A DNA stretch of 64,000 bases from positions 62,001-126,000 of the forward strand of contig NZ_CP059491.1 in assembly GCF_014041935.1 (NCBI RefSeq), given 5' to 3'. Shown one piece after another: positions 22,536 through 31,571 of the stretch. Below the pieces are notes generated by a model. The model saw only the letters and a program-made list of their open reading frames with translations. It did not search any database and was not told where the DNA came from. Both the position numbers and the translations under genes were made by a program. The stretch's first letter is position 1, and every line of letters starts with the position of its first letter. The stretch is from Gordonia jinghuaiqii. Lineage in GTDB: Bacteria > Actinomycetota > Actinomycetes > Mycobacteriales > Mycobacteriaceae.

Positions 22536-22550
22536 CGCTAATGTTTAGCG
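22536..22550. promoter_or_regulatory. Inverted repeat abutting a start codon
   Basis: CGCTAA-TGT-TTAGCG is a perfect 6-bp inverted repeat ending one base before the ATG at 22551. It could be an operator or could mask that start. If translation instead starts at GTG 22572, the repeat lies in the leader. Confidence 0.4.
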
Positions 22551-24119
22551 ATGCTCAAAGGTCAGGGTTCTGTGCGCTTGTCGGCGCGTCTGCTGGTGGC
22601 GGCTCTCGTGCTCGCGGTGTCCGCCTCCCTCTCGGTCGTCGCCGCAGGATCGTCGGCCGCCGCTCCGGTGGTGAACCCGAAGGCCGGGAAGCTGGTGGCA
22701 AAGGCCGACTTCGAGGTGAAGCGCGACGGGTTCTCCTTCGAGAACTGGGGACCGAACGACGCCGCCCATTCGCGTGGCCTGTCGATCGAGGGGATGCGTG
22801 CGGTCTTCGGTGACGAGGTGTGCGCCCGCATCGTCCTGGGGGTGTGCTCGCCGACGACGGTCGCCGAGCTCGTGCAGCAGGAATTCAACGACGCGATGAC
22901 CGGTGGGCACTGCTTCGGGATGGCGGCCCTGGCCGGCCTGTATGCCACCAAGCGGCTCAATCCGTTCCCGTTCGCGATGCCGTGGCAGTCCGTCTACAGC
23001 ATCGGGCCGTCGGCACCGCTGGACGAGCTGATCGCGCGGATGTTCATCACCCAGGGCTTCCCGCCCACCGATCTCGCCCAATCGGAGGTCTCGGCGTCAC
23101 AGGCCCTCTCACGGTTGCGTTCGGCGTGGACGCGCAACGACAACTACGTTCTCGCGATCTACACCGACGAAGAGCGTCAGGCCGGCCACGCGATCAACCC
23201 GATCGCCATCCGCGACCTCGGTGAGGGCAAGCGCGGCATCGTCGTCTACGACAACAACTTCCCCGGTGTGGAGAAGATGGTCGTCGTCGATCCGGCCGCC
23301 GAGCGCTGGTACTACTCGACGGCCACCAACCCGTCCGAACCGACCATGCTGTTCCAGGGGTCTGCCGCGAACAAGATGATGCTGGTGCCGTTGGCGTCGA
23401 TCCTTGCGCGACACCAGGATCCGGACCTGCGCAACGACGACACCGTCGTGGTCGTGTCCGACACCAACGGCGGCGCTCGCGGCGCCGGTGACGTCGACTG
23501 GGACGTCAGGGTCACCGATCCGGCCGGCCGCACGATCCCCGGCGTCGAGAAGAAGATCTTCTTCAACAACGACAACACCGCGTCGTTCACCGTGCCCGCG
23601 AACCGGAAGTTCCGGATCGTCGTCGACGGTGTGGAGGCCGGACGCACCGCGGACATCAATGCGACCGTCCTGAGTGGCGGTGGCGCCGTGGCCATGGGCG
23701 ACCTCGAGGTGCCCGCCGGTGCCACCGCGGTGATCGACGCAGACCCGGCGCGGCATGCACTTCGCGTGAGTTCGTCGGCGACGACGACCGCGGAATTCCA
23801 GGTGGCCACCGAGGATTCGCTGCGGTCGCTGTCGACCGAGACCAGCCAGTTGTCGATCGGTCCGGGCTCGTCGGTGTCGGTGGGCGCCACCTCACCGGTG
23901 GGTGTGACGGTGCTGACCGAGGGTCGGGCGCAGAAGGTGCGACTCGCGGTGGAACGCAGCGACACCCTCACCGACCGGACCGCGATCACCCGAACCCCGG
24001 TCACGCTGCGCCCGGGTGCGAAGCTCGATGTGCCGGTGAATCTCTGGACCGGCTGGGGACCGCTGACCGCGACCGTCCGCAGTGGTGCATCTGTCACGCC
24101 GGTGACACTCGCCCAGTGA
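22551..24119 (+). CDS. Secreted papain-like cysteine peptidase or transglutaminase-fold protein
   Basis: This 522-residue protein has a signal peptide (hydrophobic LLVAALVLAVSASLSVVAAGSS, cleavage near AAAP at residue 38). An N-terminal catalytic-looking domain carries Cys121 in GGHCFGMA, His213 in GHAINPI and Asp234 in VYDNNF, the order expected of a papain-like Cys-His-Asp/Asn triad. A beta-rich C-terminal part of about 250 residues looks like repeated Ig-like modules. I infer hydrolysis or acyl transfer outside the cell; the substrate is unknown. ATG 22551 lacks a clear ribosome site, and GTG 22572, preceded by AAAGG, would give a more usual signal peptide. The next gene overlaps its stop by 4 bp (GTGA). 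Confidence 0.65.
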   Translation: MLKGQGSVRLSARLLVAALVLAVSASLSVVAAGSSAAAPVVNPKAGKLVAKADFEVKRDGFSFENWGPNDAAHSRGLSIEGMRAVFGDEVCARIVLGVCSPTTVAELVQQEFNDAMTGGHCFGMAALAGLYATKRLNPFPFAMPWQSVYSIGPSAPLDELIARMFITQGFPPTDLAQSEVSASQALSRLRSAWTRNDNYVLAIYTDEERQAGHAINPIAIRDLGEGKRGIVVYDNNFPGVEKMVVVDPAAERWYYSTATNPSEPTMLFQGSAANKMMLVPLASILARHQDPDLRNDDTVVVVSDTNGGARGAGDVDWDVRVTDPAGRTIPGVEKKIFFNNDNTASFTVPANRKFRIVVDGVEAGRTADINATVLSGGGAVAMGDLEVPAGATAVIDADPARHALRVSSSATTTAEFQVATEDSLRSLSTETSQLSIGPGSSVSVGATSPVGVTVLTEGRAQKVRLAVERSDTLTDRTAITRTPVTLRPGAKLDVPVNLWTGWGPLTATVRSGASVTPVTLAQ

Positions 24120-25141
24120 ACAGCGACAACCGCCGGGCCGGAACGAGTGTCACTCCCGCCCGAGGCCGGACGGTTCCGCCGCGCGTGCTGAGCCTGCTGG
24201 CTGCTGTCGGGCTCGGCGTCGTTGGATTCGGGGCGGTCGGATTCGGCGCGGTCGCCTGCAGCGACGAACCGTCGTCGACGACCTCCGCACCGGCGTCGAG
24301 CATCACCGAGCAGGTCGAGACGCTCGACGAGGTGACCGTCCACCGATTCGAGTACCCGACTCCCGACACCGCTGACACCGAACAGAATTGGGCGGAGCTG
24401 TACCTGCCGGCCGGCGAGCAGCGTGTCGATTCGATCCCGCTCGTCGTGCTGATCCATGGCGGTGCCTGGCAGAGCGCGCTGGGTGCCGACATCTTCGAGC
24501 CGCTGGCGCGCGATCTCGCCGACCGCGGGATGGCCGTCTACAACGTCGAGTACCGGCGGGTGGGCTCCGGAGGCGGCTGGCCGGCGACGTTCCGCGACGT
24601 CGCCAGCGCGCTCGATCACGTTGCGGTGGTGGACAAACAGTTCCCGCAGATCACCACAGACGACGAGCTCGTCGTCGGACACAGCGCCGGGGCACAACTC
24701 GCGGTGTGGGGCGGTACGCGGCACAAGCTGAAGGACGACGAGGTCGGGTCCCGCCCGGTGTTCCGGCCCACGCGAGTCGTCTCCCTGGCCGGCCCGCTCG
24801 ACATGGTCTACGCGGCGACACATGGTGACGACCGCATCGTGACCGCCCTGGGTGGCACACCGCGTCAGGTTCCGCAGCGCTACGCGATGGTCGATCCGAT
24901 TCAGAACATCGATCCGGACACGCCTGTGGTCGCCATCCACGGGACGGCCGATCGTGTGGTCTCGCCGGTGAACTCGCAACGGTACGTCGACGCCGTGGTG
25001 AGGCAGGGCGGCGACGCCGAGGCGGTTCTGATCGACGGCGGCAACCACGGATCGGTGGTGACGTCGGATGCAGCCGAGTACCCGCGCGTCCTCGACATCA
25101 TCACCGGGGCGTCGCAGGCCGACGTGGAGGACGTGGCCTGA
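24116..25141 (+). CDS. Lipoprotein alpha/beta hydrolase (carboxylesterase / kynurenine formamidase-like)
   Basis: This 341-residue protein has an N-terminal hydrophobic segment and a lipobox-like GAVAC with Cys48 as the likely lipidated residue. The hydrolase fold shows an oxyanion-hole HGGAW near residue 118, the nucleophile Ser190 in GHSAGAQ, an acid in HGTADRVV and the catalytic His in GGNHGS. It should cleave an ester or amide at the outer membrane face. It starts at GTG 24116, overlapping the stop of the secreted peptidase, so the two exported proteins are made together and may act on the same substrate. A link to the NRPS product is possible but is inference from position. Confidence 0.75.
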   Translation: MNSDNRRAGTSVTPARGRTVPPRVLSLLAAVGLGVVGFGAVGFGAVACSDEPSSTTSAPASSITEQVETLDEVTVHRFEYPTPDTADTEQNWAELYLPAGEQRVDSIPLVVLIHGGAWQSALGADIFEPLARDLADRGMAVYNVEYRRVGSGGGWPATFRDVASALDHVAVVDKQFPQITTDDELVVGHSAGAQLAVWGGTRHKLKDDEVGSRPVFRPTRVVSLAGPLDMVYAATHGDDRIVTALGGTPRQVPQRYAMVDPIQNIDPDTPVVAIHGTADRVVSPVNSQRYVDAVVRQGGDAEAVLIDGGNHGSVVTSDAAEYPRVLDIITGASQADVEDVA

Positions 25142-25246
25142 TCCACCTGCCGGTTGAGGCCCGTCGAAACCCCCGCCCGTCCTGACCACGTCGGTTAGGG
25201 TTCGGCGCAGCAGGTGGCAACGACGCCGCCTGGCGAGGAGGTTTCC

Positions 25247-26206
25247 ATGGCCACCGTCCAGACCGTGACCGGTCCGATCGATTCCGCCGACCTCGGGAAC
25301 GTGCTGGTGCACGAGCACGTGTTCATCGTCGGCGAAGAGTTCCGGCAGAACTACCAGGACGACTGGGACGAGGACGAGAAGGTCGCCGAGGCGGTACGCG
25401 ACCTGACCGAACTCAAGGAACTCGGGATCGACACCATCCTGGACCCGACAGTGCTGGGACTCGGGCGCTACATCCCCCGCATCCAGCGGATCGCGGCACA
25501 GATCGACCTGAACATCGTCGTGGCGACCGGGCTCTACACCTACAACGACATCCCGTTCCAGTTCCACTACGCCGGCCCCGGGATGCTGTTCGACGTCCCG
25601 GAACCGCTGGTGACGCTGTTCACCCGCGACCTCACCGAAGGCATCGCCGACACCGGGGTGCGCGCCTCATTCCTGAAGTGCGCCATCGAGTCCCAGGGTC
25701 TGACGCCCGGCGTCGAACGGGTGATGCGGGCGGTCGGGCAGACGAGTGCACAGACCGGTGCGCCGATCACCGTGCACACCGATCCCCACACGCAGTCGGG
25801 GCTGATCGCGCAGAAGGTGCTGGCCGAGGAGGGCGCCGACCTGACGAAGGTGGTCATCGGCCATTCCGGGGACAGCGTGGACCTCGACTACCTGATGAAG
25901 CTCGCCGATGCCGGTTCGATCCTCGGCATGGATCGCTTCGGACTCGATCTCCTGCTGCCCTTCGAGGATCGCGTGAACACCGTCGCCGAACTGTGTGAGC
26001 GGGGCTACGCCGACCGCATGGCCCTGGCGCACGACGCCGCCTGCTTCATCGACTGGTTCGATCACGAGGCCAAGAAGCAGGCGCTGCCGCGGTGGAACTA
26101 CCGGCACATCAGCGAGGAGGTGTTGCCCGCGCTCCGCGAACGTGGGGTCAGCGATACCGACATCTCGACGATGCTCGTCGACGTCCCGCGCCGCTACTTC
26201 GAGTGA
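25247..26206 (+). CDS. php: Phosphotriesterase-like lactonase (PLL), Php family
   Basis: This 319-residue amidohydrolase-superfamily enzyme has metal ligands in order: HEH in VLVHEHVFI, the carboxylated bridging Lys in SFLKCAIES, His in ITVHTDPH, His in VIGHSGD and Asp in LAHDAAC. Length and segments such as VVATGLYTYNDIPF match Mycobacterium tuberculosis PPH (Rv0230c), known to hydrolyse lactones well and organophosphates weakly. ATG 25247 follows GAGGAGG. It appears monocistronic and converges on the SDR gene. A natural role in lactone (possibly homoserine lactone) hydrolysis follows from the family. Confidence 0.85.
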   Translation: MATVQTVTGPIDSADLGNVLVHEHVFIVGEEFRQNYQDDWDEDEKVAEAVRDLTELKELGIDTILDPTVLGLGRYIPRIQRIAAQIDLNIVVATGLYTYNDIPFQFHYAGPGMLFDVPEPLVTLFTRDLTEGIADTGVRASFLKCAIESQGLTPGVERVMRAVGQTSAQTGAPITVHTDPHTQSGLIAQKVLAEEGADLTKVVIGHSGDSVDLDYLMKLADAGSILGMDRFGLDLLLPFEDRVNTVAELCERGYADRMALAHDAACFIDWFDHEAKKQALPRWNYRHISEEVLPALRERGVSDTDISTMLVDVPRRYFE

Positions 26207-26212
26207 CCCCTG

Positions 26213-27010
26213 TCAGCGGAGGGTGGCCTGGTACCGGCGCATCCCGGAGAGCCACCTGTCGTAGTCGGCGCCCTTGTGGCGGTACATCTCCAGGACCTCG
26301 GGGTGCGGCAGGATCAGGAACCGTTCGTCGGCGACTGCCTCCAGAACGAGTGCGGCGACGGCGCCCGGGGTGAGCACCGCACCGGCCGTCTCGACGGCGC
26401 GTCGCATCAACTCTTGTTCCTGCGTGACCGAATCCCCTTCTGGCCGCAACAGTTTGGTGTCGACACCCATCGGGCAGAGGCAGCTGACCCGGACGCCGTC
26501 GTCGCCGTGGGTGATGTTGAGCCATTCGGCGAAGCCGACCGCCGCGTGCTTGGTGACGGAGTACGGCGCGTTGCCGATCTGGGTGAGCAGACCGGCGGCC
26601 GACGCCGTGCTGACGAAGTAGCCGCTCCCACGCTCGACCCACTGCGGAATCAGGCGTCGCGCGGCGCGGATGTGGCTCCGCAGGTTGACGTCGAGGGCGA
26701 GATCCCAGACCGCCTCGTCGGTGTCGACGCCACCGCCCATCCCGACGCCGGCGTTGGCGAAGTAGAGGTCGACCGGCCCGAAGGTGGATTCCGCGAGCCG
26801 GACGGCGACATCGATGTGGCGATCGTCGGAGGCGTCGCCGCTCAGAGCCGCGGCGGAGTTCCCGAGGGATTCCGCGACGCCGGTGACCGCGTCGCCGTCG
26901 AGGTCGGTGACCACGACCCGCGCACCTGCGTCGACCAGTGCGTGCGCGATGGCCCCGCCGATACCTCCGCCGCCACCGGTGACGATGGCGACCTTGCCCG
27001 CGACGTCCAT
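26213..27010 (-). CDS. Short-chain dehydrogenase/reductase
   Basis: This 265-residue SDR has the cofactor motif TGGGGGIG near residue 11, an Asp (VVTDLDGD) after beta-2 indicating preference for NAD(H), NAG in YFANAGVGMGG and the catalytic Tyr/Lys in APYSVTKHA. It should oxidise or reduce a hydroxyl/carbonyl pair; the substrate is not predictable. Classical SDR length is 250-270. An AGGAG lies upstream of ATG 27010. It converges on the lactonase gene with 6 bp between stops and is divergent from the RibD-type reductase. Confidence 0.85.
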   Translation of the reverse strand: MDVAGKVAIVTGGGGGIGGAIAHALVDAGARVVVTDLDGDAVTGVAESLGNSAAALSGDASDDRHIDVAVRLAESTFGPVDLYFANAGVGMGGGVDTDEAVWDLALDVNLRSHIRAARRLIPQWVERGSGYFVSTASAAGLLTQIGNAPYSVTKHAAVGFAEWLNITHGDDGVRVSCLCPMGVDTKLLRPEGDSVTQEQELMRRAVETAGAVLTPGAVAALVLEAVADERFLILPHPEVLEMYRHKGADYDRWLSGMRRYQATLR

Positions 27011-27178
27011 GGATCTCCTCTGATCGACAGGTGTGTGCGTTCAGAGTTACCAGATGTCGATGTTCCCCGATCGGTTCCGTTCCGATGAGTTCCGGCGCGG
27101 GGCCCGGTCTGACATCGTGACAGCAACACGTCGAGACACACCGGGGATCCACCGAGCATCGAGAACACGGAGCGCACC

Positions 27179-27721
27179 ATGGGAAAGATCCACGTCCACG
27201 AATTCATCACCCTCGACGGAAGCTACGAGGACCCGAGTTTCACCGTGCCCTACGGTTTTGCCGACGGGATGGCGGAGCTCCTCGGTGCGTTCATGAACGA
27301 CTGCACCGGAATCCTGCTGGGCCGTAGGACTTTCGAGATGTTCGGGCCGGCGTGGTCGACGCGGACCGCCGACGACGATCCGGGCGCTCCGTTCTTCAAC
27401 GACACCACCAAGTATGTCGTGTCGTCGACCCTGCACAAGGCGGAGGGCTGGCAGAACTCCGAGATCTTCGGCACCTACGACGCCGAGAAGATCCGTGCAC
27501 TCAAGAAGGACCGCGATCTCTACGTGAGCGGCAGCGGAACGCTGGTCCGTGCCCTGTTGCGCGACAAGCTCATCGACGAGCTGCACCTCCTGGTATACCC
27601 CGTGGTCCTCGGCAGTGGTGCCCGCCTCTTCGACGGCCTCACCGACACCCCGCTGGCCCTGGTGGGGTCCGACGTCTTCGACAACGGCGTCGTCCACCTG
27701 TCCTACAGCTCGACCGACTGA
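27179..27721 (+). CDS. RibD C-terminal / dihydrofolate reductase-fold protein
   Basis: This 180-residue protein matches the stand-alone RibD_C group: FITLDGSYEDPSF near the start, ILLGRRTFEMF near residue 43, the nucleotide-binding SGSGTLVRALL near 118 and LHLLVYPVVLGSGARLF near 137. Such proteins bind NADPH in a DHFR-like fold; most have no proven substrate. It stands alone between an SDR and the YbjN-like block. Confidence 0.85.
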   Translation: MGKIHVHEFITLDGSYEDPSFTVPYGFADGMAELLGAFMNDCTGILLGRRTFEMFGPAWSTRTADDDPGAPFFNDTTKYVVSSTLHKAEGWQNSEIFGTYDAEKIRALKKDRDLYVSGSGTLVRALLRDKLIDELHLLVYPVVLGSGARLFDGLTDTPLALVGSDVFDNGVVHLSYSSTD

Positions 27722-27761
27722 CCGGACCCGACCGCCCGGACCCGACGGGCCCGCTTCGGGC

Positions 27762-29114
27762 TCAGGCCTCCGCCGAGGGGCCCGACGACGCGTCGCCCAC
27801 GAGGTCCATCGCGCTGAGAAGTAGTCGGGCCACGCGGGCATACGCTCGATGTTCGGCTTCGCACAGCGCGATCTCCTCGTCGCCGAGCTCAGCCTTGCGG
27901 GCCGTCAGGAGGTTGTCCATCCACTCGCGCATCTCGGCGGCGCAGATGTCGAAGAACTCGTGGACTCGCGCGGGATCGTGTCGGCAGGCGATGAGCACGG
28001 TGTTGGGTGACAGCTTGGAATCGGGTTTCTGGTGGACCCGCAGAAGGCCCAGCAACGCGCCGGGCAGACGGTCACCGCGGCGACGGTGATCCAATTTGAG
28101 TTTCTTGTCGACGTCCAGCCGGTAGATCATCTGCGGGCGCGCGGATGCGGCGAAGTCGTCCCAGCGCCGGAGGGCGGCGTCGAGGTTGGCCGGATTGAAC
28201 ACCGCGACGTCGAGCCGCCGCTGCGCGTAGACGAGTCCGTTGCGCACCACCACCGCCACCTCGGGCCAGCGCGGGGAGAACTCGGAGACGATCATCCCCA
28301 GCAACGAGGGAGCGGGCACCACCGAACTGAGGATGGTGACGATCTCCAGGGCGCGCGCATCACGTGTGGGCCGCAGCAATGAGGTGCCCGACGACCGAAG
28401 ATAGATGGCCTTGCGGGGACTGACCACCACGGGCCGGCCGGTCGCGGCCATCGCCGCCCGGACCAGTTCGACGAGATGGTCTTTCGACCGGGGCACCACG
28501 CCACCCTCGACCGGGGCGTCGACCGGCCCGGCCAGGGAGGCGAACCGCACGGTCTCGGCAGTGGTGTTCTCGGCAGTGGTGTTCTCGGCGGTGGTGTTCT
28601 CGGGAGCGGTGGTCTCGTCGCGGGCACCGAACTCGCCCGGTCTGTCGTGTTCGCCCGGTGCGTCGGTGTCGGCGGCGCCCGACGCCGAGTGGTGCCGCGC
28701 GAACGACGGATCGCCGATGCTGACGAAGGACGGGTGGATGACCCCCCACACCTCCCGCAGCGCGCGGACCGCGGCGTCGGCGAGATCGTCGAAACGGGTC
28801 GGGTCGACCTCGTAACAGAACGCGCTGCGACCCTCCAGCCGGCACCAGCCGCGGTCGACGATGTAGGTGGCCTGCCTCATCCAGCGGTCCTTGTCGGTCC
28901 AGGTGAGGTCGCCCGCCGAGATGGTGCACCGTAATCGGTCCGGTTGGCCGGTCTGGCCGGCGACGGCGAAGGTCATCCGCCTGCGCCGGCCACCCGCAGC
29001 GGCTTCCACGATCGCCAGCGACTGTCCGCGCACCAACTCCGGGACACGGGTGGAGAGGGTGTCGGCGAAGTCCCGCCAGGCCGCCTCGAGGACGGCGTCG
29101 AAATCGGGGGACAT
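27762..29114 (-). CDS. YbjN/type III chaperone-like (TY-Chap-type) protein, paralogue 1
   Basis: This 450-residue cytoplasmic protein has an N-terminal domain (MSPDFDAVLEAAWRDFADTL to about residue 130) with a conserved REVWGVIHPSF segment. A Thr/Glu/Asn-rich linker around 170-185 is built from short tandem repeats. A central YbjN-like domain starts at DHLVELVRAAM, and a helical tail is rich in Ala, Glu and Arg. The second paralogue at 30146-31312 shares the layout (LRQVWEVVHPAF matches LREVWGVIHPSF). I recall such tandem YbjN-like domains as TY-Chap proteins of mycolata; molecular function is unknown and a chaperone role is inferred from fold only. The start has AGAGGAG upstream. Confidence 0.55.
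   Translation of the reverse strand: MSPDFDAVLEAAWRDFADTLSTRVPELVRGQSLAIVEAAAGGRRRRMTFAVAGQTGQPDRLRCTISAGDLTWTDKDRWMRQATYIVDRGWCRLEGRSAFCYEVDPTRFDDLADAAVRALREVWGVIHPSFVSIGDPSFARHHSASGAADTDAPGEHDRPGEFGARDETTAPENTTAENTTAENTTAETVRFASLAGPVDAPVEGGVVPRSKDHLVELVRAAMAATGRPVVVSPRKAIYLRSSGTSLLRPTRDARALEIVTILSSVVPAPSLLGMIVSEFSPRWPEVAVVVRNGLVYAQRRLDVAVFNPANLDAALRRWDDFAASARPQMIYRLDVDKKLKLDHRRRGDRLPGALLGLLRVHQKPDSKLSPNTVLIACRHDPARVHEFFDICAAEMREWMDNLLTARKAELGDEEIALCEAEHRAYARVARLLLSAMDLVGDASSGPSAEA
28555..28615 (+). repeat. 15-bp tandem repeats in a linker
   Basis: About four copies of a 15-bp unit (GTGGTGTTCTCGGCA and variants) encode ENTTA repeats on the minus strand in the linker of the 27762-29114 protein. 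They keep frame and are likely length-variable between strains. Confidence 0.75.
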
Positions 29115-29190
29115 GCAGGCTCCTCTGGGGGCGTATGTACGCGAACCGGGATCCGCATAGTACGACGCCGCGGTGACACCCGTGAGAGAT

Positions 29191-29991
29191 CTAGCGGGGT
29201 GTCGAGTGCTGGATGGTCTCGCCGTACCCCGGATACCAGGGCAACCGCCGGGACGTGTAGTCCGGACAGGTCAGCGGGGCGCGCCGCAACGTCCGGCCGG
29301 TCAGTGCCTCCCACGTCACCGAGTTGACGATGCGGAAGGCCGCCGTCTCGCGGGTGGTCGGATGCCACGTGTCGGTGGACTCGAGCGGTCCGACCACCCG
29401 GGGGACCGTGGTGCGGGGCTGAGCACGGGCCTGTTCGGCACGTGAGATGTCGCAGAGGACGCAGGTGCCGGGCGTCGTCGAGGTGTGGCGCCGGCGGCGG
29501 GCCCAGGCGTCGGCGCGCATCGGTATGACGGTCAGCTGGAGAAGCGAGCCGTCCGAGTGCAGGCCCTCGGGTGTGTGCGTCGACGGTGCGACGAACTGGC
29601 GGTTGTCCCCGGTGGGGACGCGATAGGACGCGAGGGTCGGCTGGGTGGGTACCTCGATGTAATCGCCGGCCTCGAAATCGGGTGTACCGGTGAACTCTTC
29701 GCCGCTGATCGCATTGATGCCGTCGACGCCGAGCATCACCAGGAACGGATGCTGGTGGGGTGAGGTGAAGTCCACCCAGGCAGCCTCGGACTGCCACATC
29801 GGGATGACGGCGTGCGCGTCCCCGGCGGGCGATCCCTGTGCGAGGCGTAGTGTGCCGTCGCCGACGAGTCCGGTGCGTTCGGTGAGGTCGGGGGTGCGTG
29901 GTGTGCGCTGGAACGTGACGTGCAGTCGGGCGTCCGGCCCCAGCGCGGGAAAGGTGAACGTCAGCGCGCCGCGGTCCGTGGTGATGGCCAT
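29191..29991 (-). CDS. Conserved protein of unknown function between YbjN-like paralogues
   Basis: This 266-residue soluble protein has no signal peptide. Visible landmarks are MWQSEAAWVDF near residue 65, FLVMLGVDGINAISGE near 83 and RQFVAP near 130. These remind me of a widespread uncharacterised beta-rich family with MWxxF and RQFVA motifs, but I cannot name a function. The C-terminal half has a CVLCDIS pair of cysteines and many Arg residues. It is flanked by two paralogous YbjN-like genes on the same strand (76 and 154 bp away), so the three are probably co-expressed and may form a complex, which is inference. Confidence 0.55.
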   Translation of the reverse strand: MAITTDRGALTFTFPALGPDARLHVTFQRTPRTPDLTERTGLVGDGTLRLAQGSPAGDAHAVIPMWQSEAAWVDFTSPHQHPFLVMLGVDGINAISGEEFTGTPDFEAGDYIEVPTQPTLASYRVPTGDNRQFVAPSTHTPEGLHSDGSLLQLTVIPMRADAWARRRRHTSTTPGTCVLCDISRAEQARAQPRTTVPRVVGPLESTDTWHPTTRETAAFRIVNSVTWEALTGRTLRRAPLTCPDYTSRRLPWYPGYGETIQHSTPR

Positions 29992-30145
29992 GGGTAGCTC
30001 CGATCGGTGACCCGGACCACACGAGGAGGTCCGTCACCGATCTAACGCGTCGCAGACCGCGTGCGCCCGTCAAAACCTCGAATATCGTCCGCGCAGACTA
30101 CGCCGAGCGCGTCCTCACGAGCGGCAAACCGGGAAAAAGCCTCGC

Positions 30146-31312
30146 TCACTTGGCTGATGGGCGGCGGTCGGGAGCGTCGTCGGAGAGCACGACGACGCGT
30201 AGCGCGTCACGCAGGCTCTGTGTGGTCGCCTGCCAGGCCTCGGCCTCGTGGCGGCAGGCATCGGCTTCGGCGGTGTCCGACGCCGCGGCGGCATCGACCG
30301 CCGAACGCCGCCACGTGAGGCACTGCTCCTCGCTGGTGTGGATGTAGGAGAGGATGTCTGCCTGGCTGTAGTGGCAGATCTTGGCGACCTCGTGCGCGTT
30401 CAGCGACCCGCCGTCGGGATCGAGCTCCAGGAGGGTCTGCAGGGCGTCGGGAAGCCGGTCGTCGGACTCGATACGTTCGGGTGCGCCCTCGGCGACCTTC
30501 TCGATGACGCTCGGTGCGCAGTCGGCGAGAAAGGAGAACCACTCGGCCAGCGCCGAGCTCAGATTGTGGGGATGGAAGACCGCGCACTCGAGGGTGAGCG
30601 TCGCGAACACCTCGTCCTCGAGAAGGTGGACACGAACGGCCGATCCCATCGTCGGCTGTGCGGCGACGACGTCGGCGGCGCGCCGCCGGTCGGTGATGTC
30701 ACCGGCCAGGCGGGCGAAGAACTCGAGACGGGGTGCGTCGGAGCGCGGACTCAGCCACGACGACACGGGCTTGGTCGGGAGGACGATGTCGCCGTCGGTG
30801 TCGGTCTGGATCCGGCAACCGGTCAGATCCTCCAGCGAGGCGACGACCAGCGCGCGGAGGTGATCGGCGTCGTAGGGCTGGACGGCGACCTCGATCTGCG
30901 GTTCGGCCCGTGGTGCCGGGGTGTGGTCGAGGAAGGCCGGGTGGACGACCTCCCACACCTGACGCAGCGTCTGCACGGCGACGTGAGCGAGCTCGTCGAC
31001 GCGTCGGCGGCCGACCTCGTAGATGTGGGTGCCGTTGCGCAGGCGTCGCCAGCCGAGGCCGGCGAGCATCGTCAGATGCTCGTCGAAGTACTCCGGGGTG
31101 GGGTGCAGGTCGGCGTCGTCGATGGTGCACCGCAACCGATGCGACCCGGTGAGTGTGAACCGCAGGGTGCCGTGCGGGCCCTCGGGGATCTGCGGGTCCT
31201 GCTGGATGGTGAGGGTGGCACCGCTGTCGAGACAAGACAACCGGTCGCCGACGTGCAGGGCGAATGTGCGCCACGCGTCGTCGATGTGCGAGTCCACGGT
31301 GAAGTCGGCCAT
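30146..31312 (-). CDS. YbjN/type III chaperone-like (TY-Chap-type) protein, paralogue 2
   Basis: This 388-residue protein shares architecture with the protein at 27762-29114. An N-terminal domain starts MADFTVDSHIDDAWRTFALHV and contains TLRQVWEVVHPAF, and a central domain starts at DADHLRALVVASLEDLTG and includes FHPHNLSSALAEWFSFL. A helical C-terminal tail has an Ala/Glu/Asp-rich stretch that could form a coiled coil. The Thr-rich repeat linker of paralogue 1 is absent. ATG 31312 is chosen because GGAAGGGAG stands just before it; the longer upstream reading has no ribosome site. Function unknown; a scaffold or chaperone role is inferred only from fold resemblance. Confidence 0.55.
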   Translation of the reverse strand: MADFTVDSHIDDAWRTFALHVGDRLSCLDSGATLTIQQDPQIPEGPHGTLRFTLTGSHRLRCTIDDADLHPTPEYFDEHLTMLAGLGWRRLRNGTHIYEVGRRRVDELAHVAVQTLRQVWEVVHPAFLDHTPAPRAEPQIEVAVQPYDADHLRALVVASLEDLTGCRIQTDTDGDIVLPTKPVSSWLSPRSDAPRLEFFARLAGDITDRRRAADVVAAQPTMGSAVRVHLLEDEVFATLTLECAVFHPHNLSSALAEWFSFLADCAPSVIEKVAEGAPERIESDDRLPDALQTLLELDPDGGSLNAHEVAKICHYSQADILSYIHTSEEQCLTWRRSAVDAAAASDTAEADACRHEAEAWQATTQSLRDALRVVVLSDDAPDRRPSAK

Positions 31313-31571
31313 GTCGACTCCCTTCCTCGTCGTGCTCCGATCGGGATGCATCGTGCGACGTTCTGGCGGAACCCGGGAGGGACGAACGATCGACGGAGAG
31401 CACGATCGCGCGGGCCGGCCCCGAACCTGCCCTCGGTCCAGGTTAGGCGACTTCACCGACACTCTTGGTCGTCTGATCAGACGCATTCCGAACGCTGGTC
31501 CGAACGCTACTCCGGAGGTCGGCCACCCGGCTGACCCAGGCGGGAGTCGGGCCCACCGGCAGCCCCAACGG

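Noticed and set aside
23312..25567. 751-codon minus-strand frame across two genes
   Set aside because: It runs antisense to the secreted peptidase and the lipoprotein hydrolase, both of which have motifs, signal sequences and coupling; the antisense product has none.
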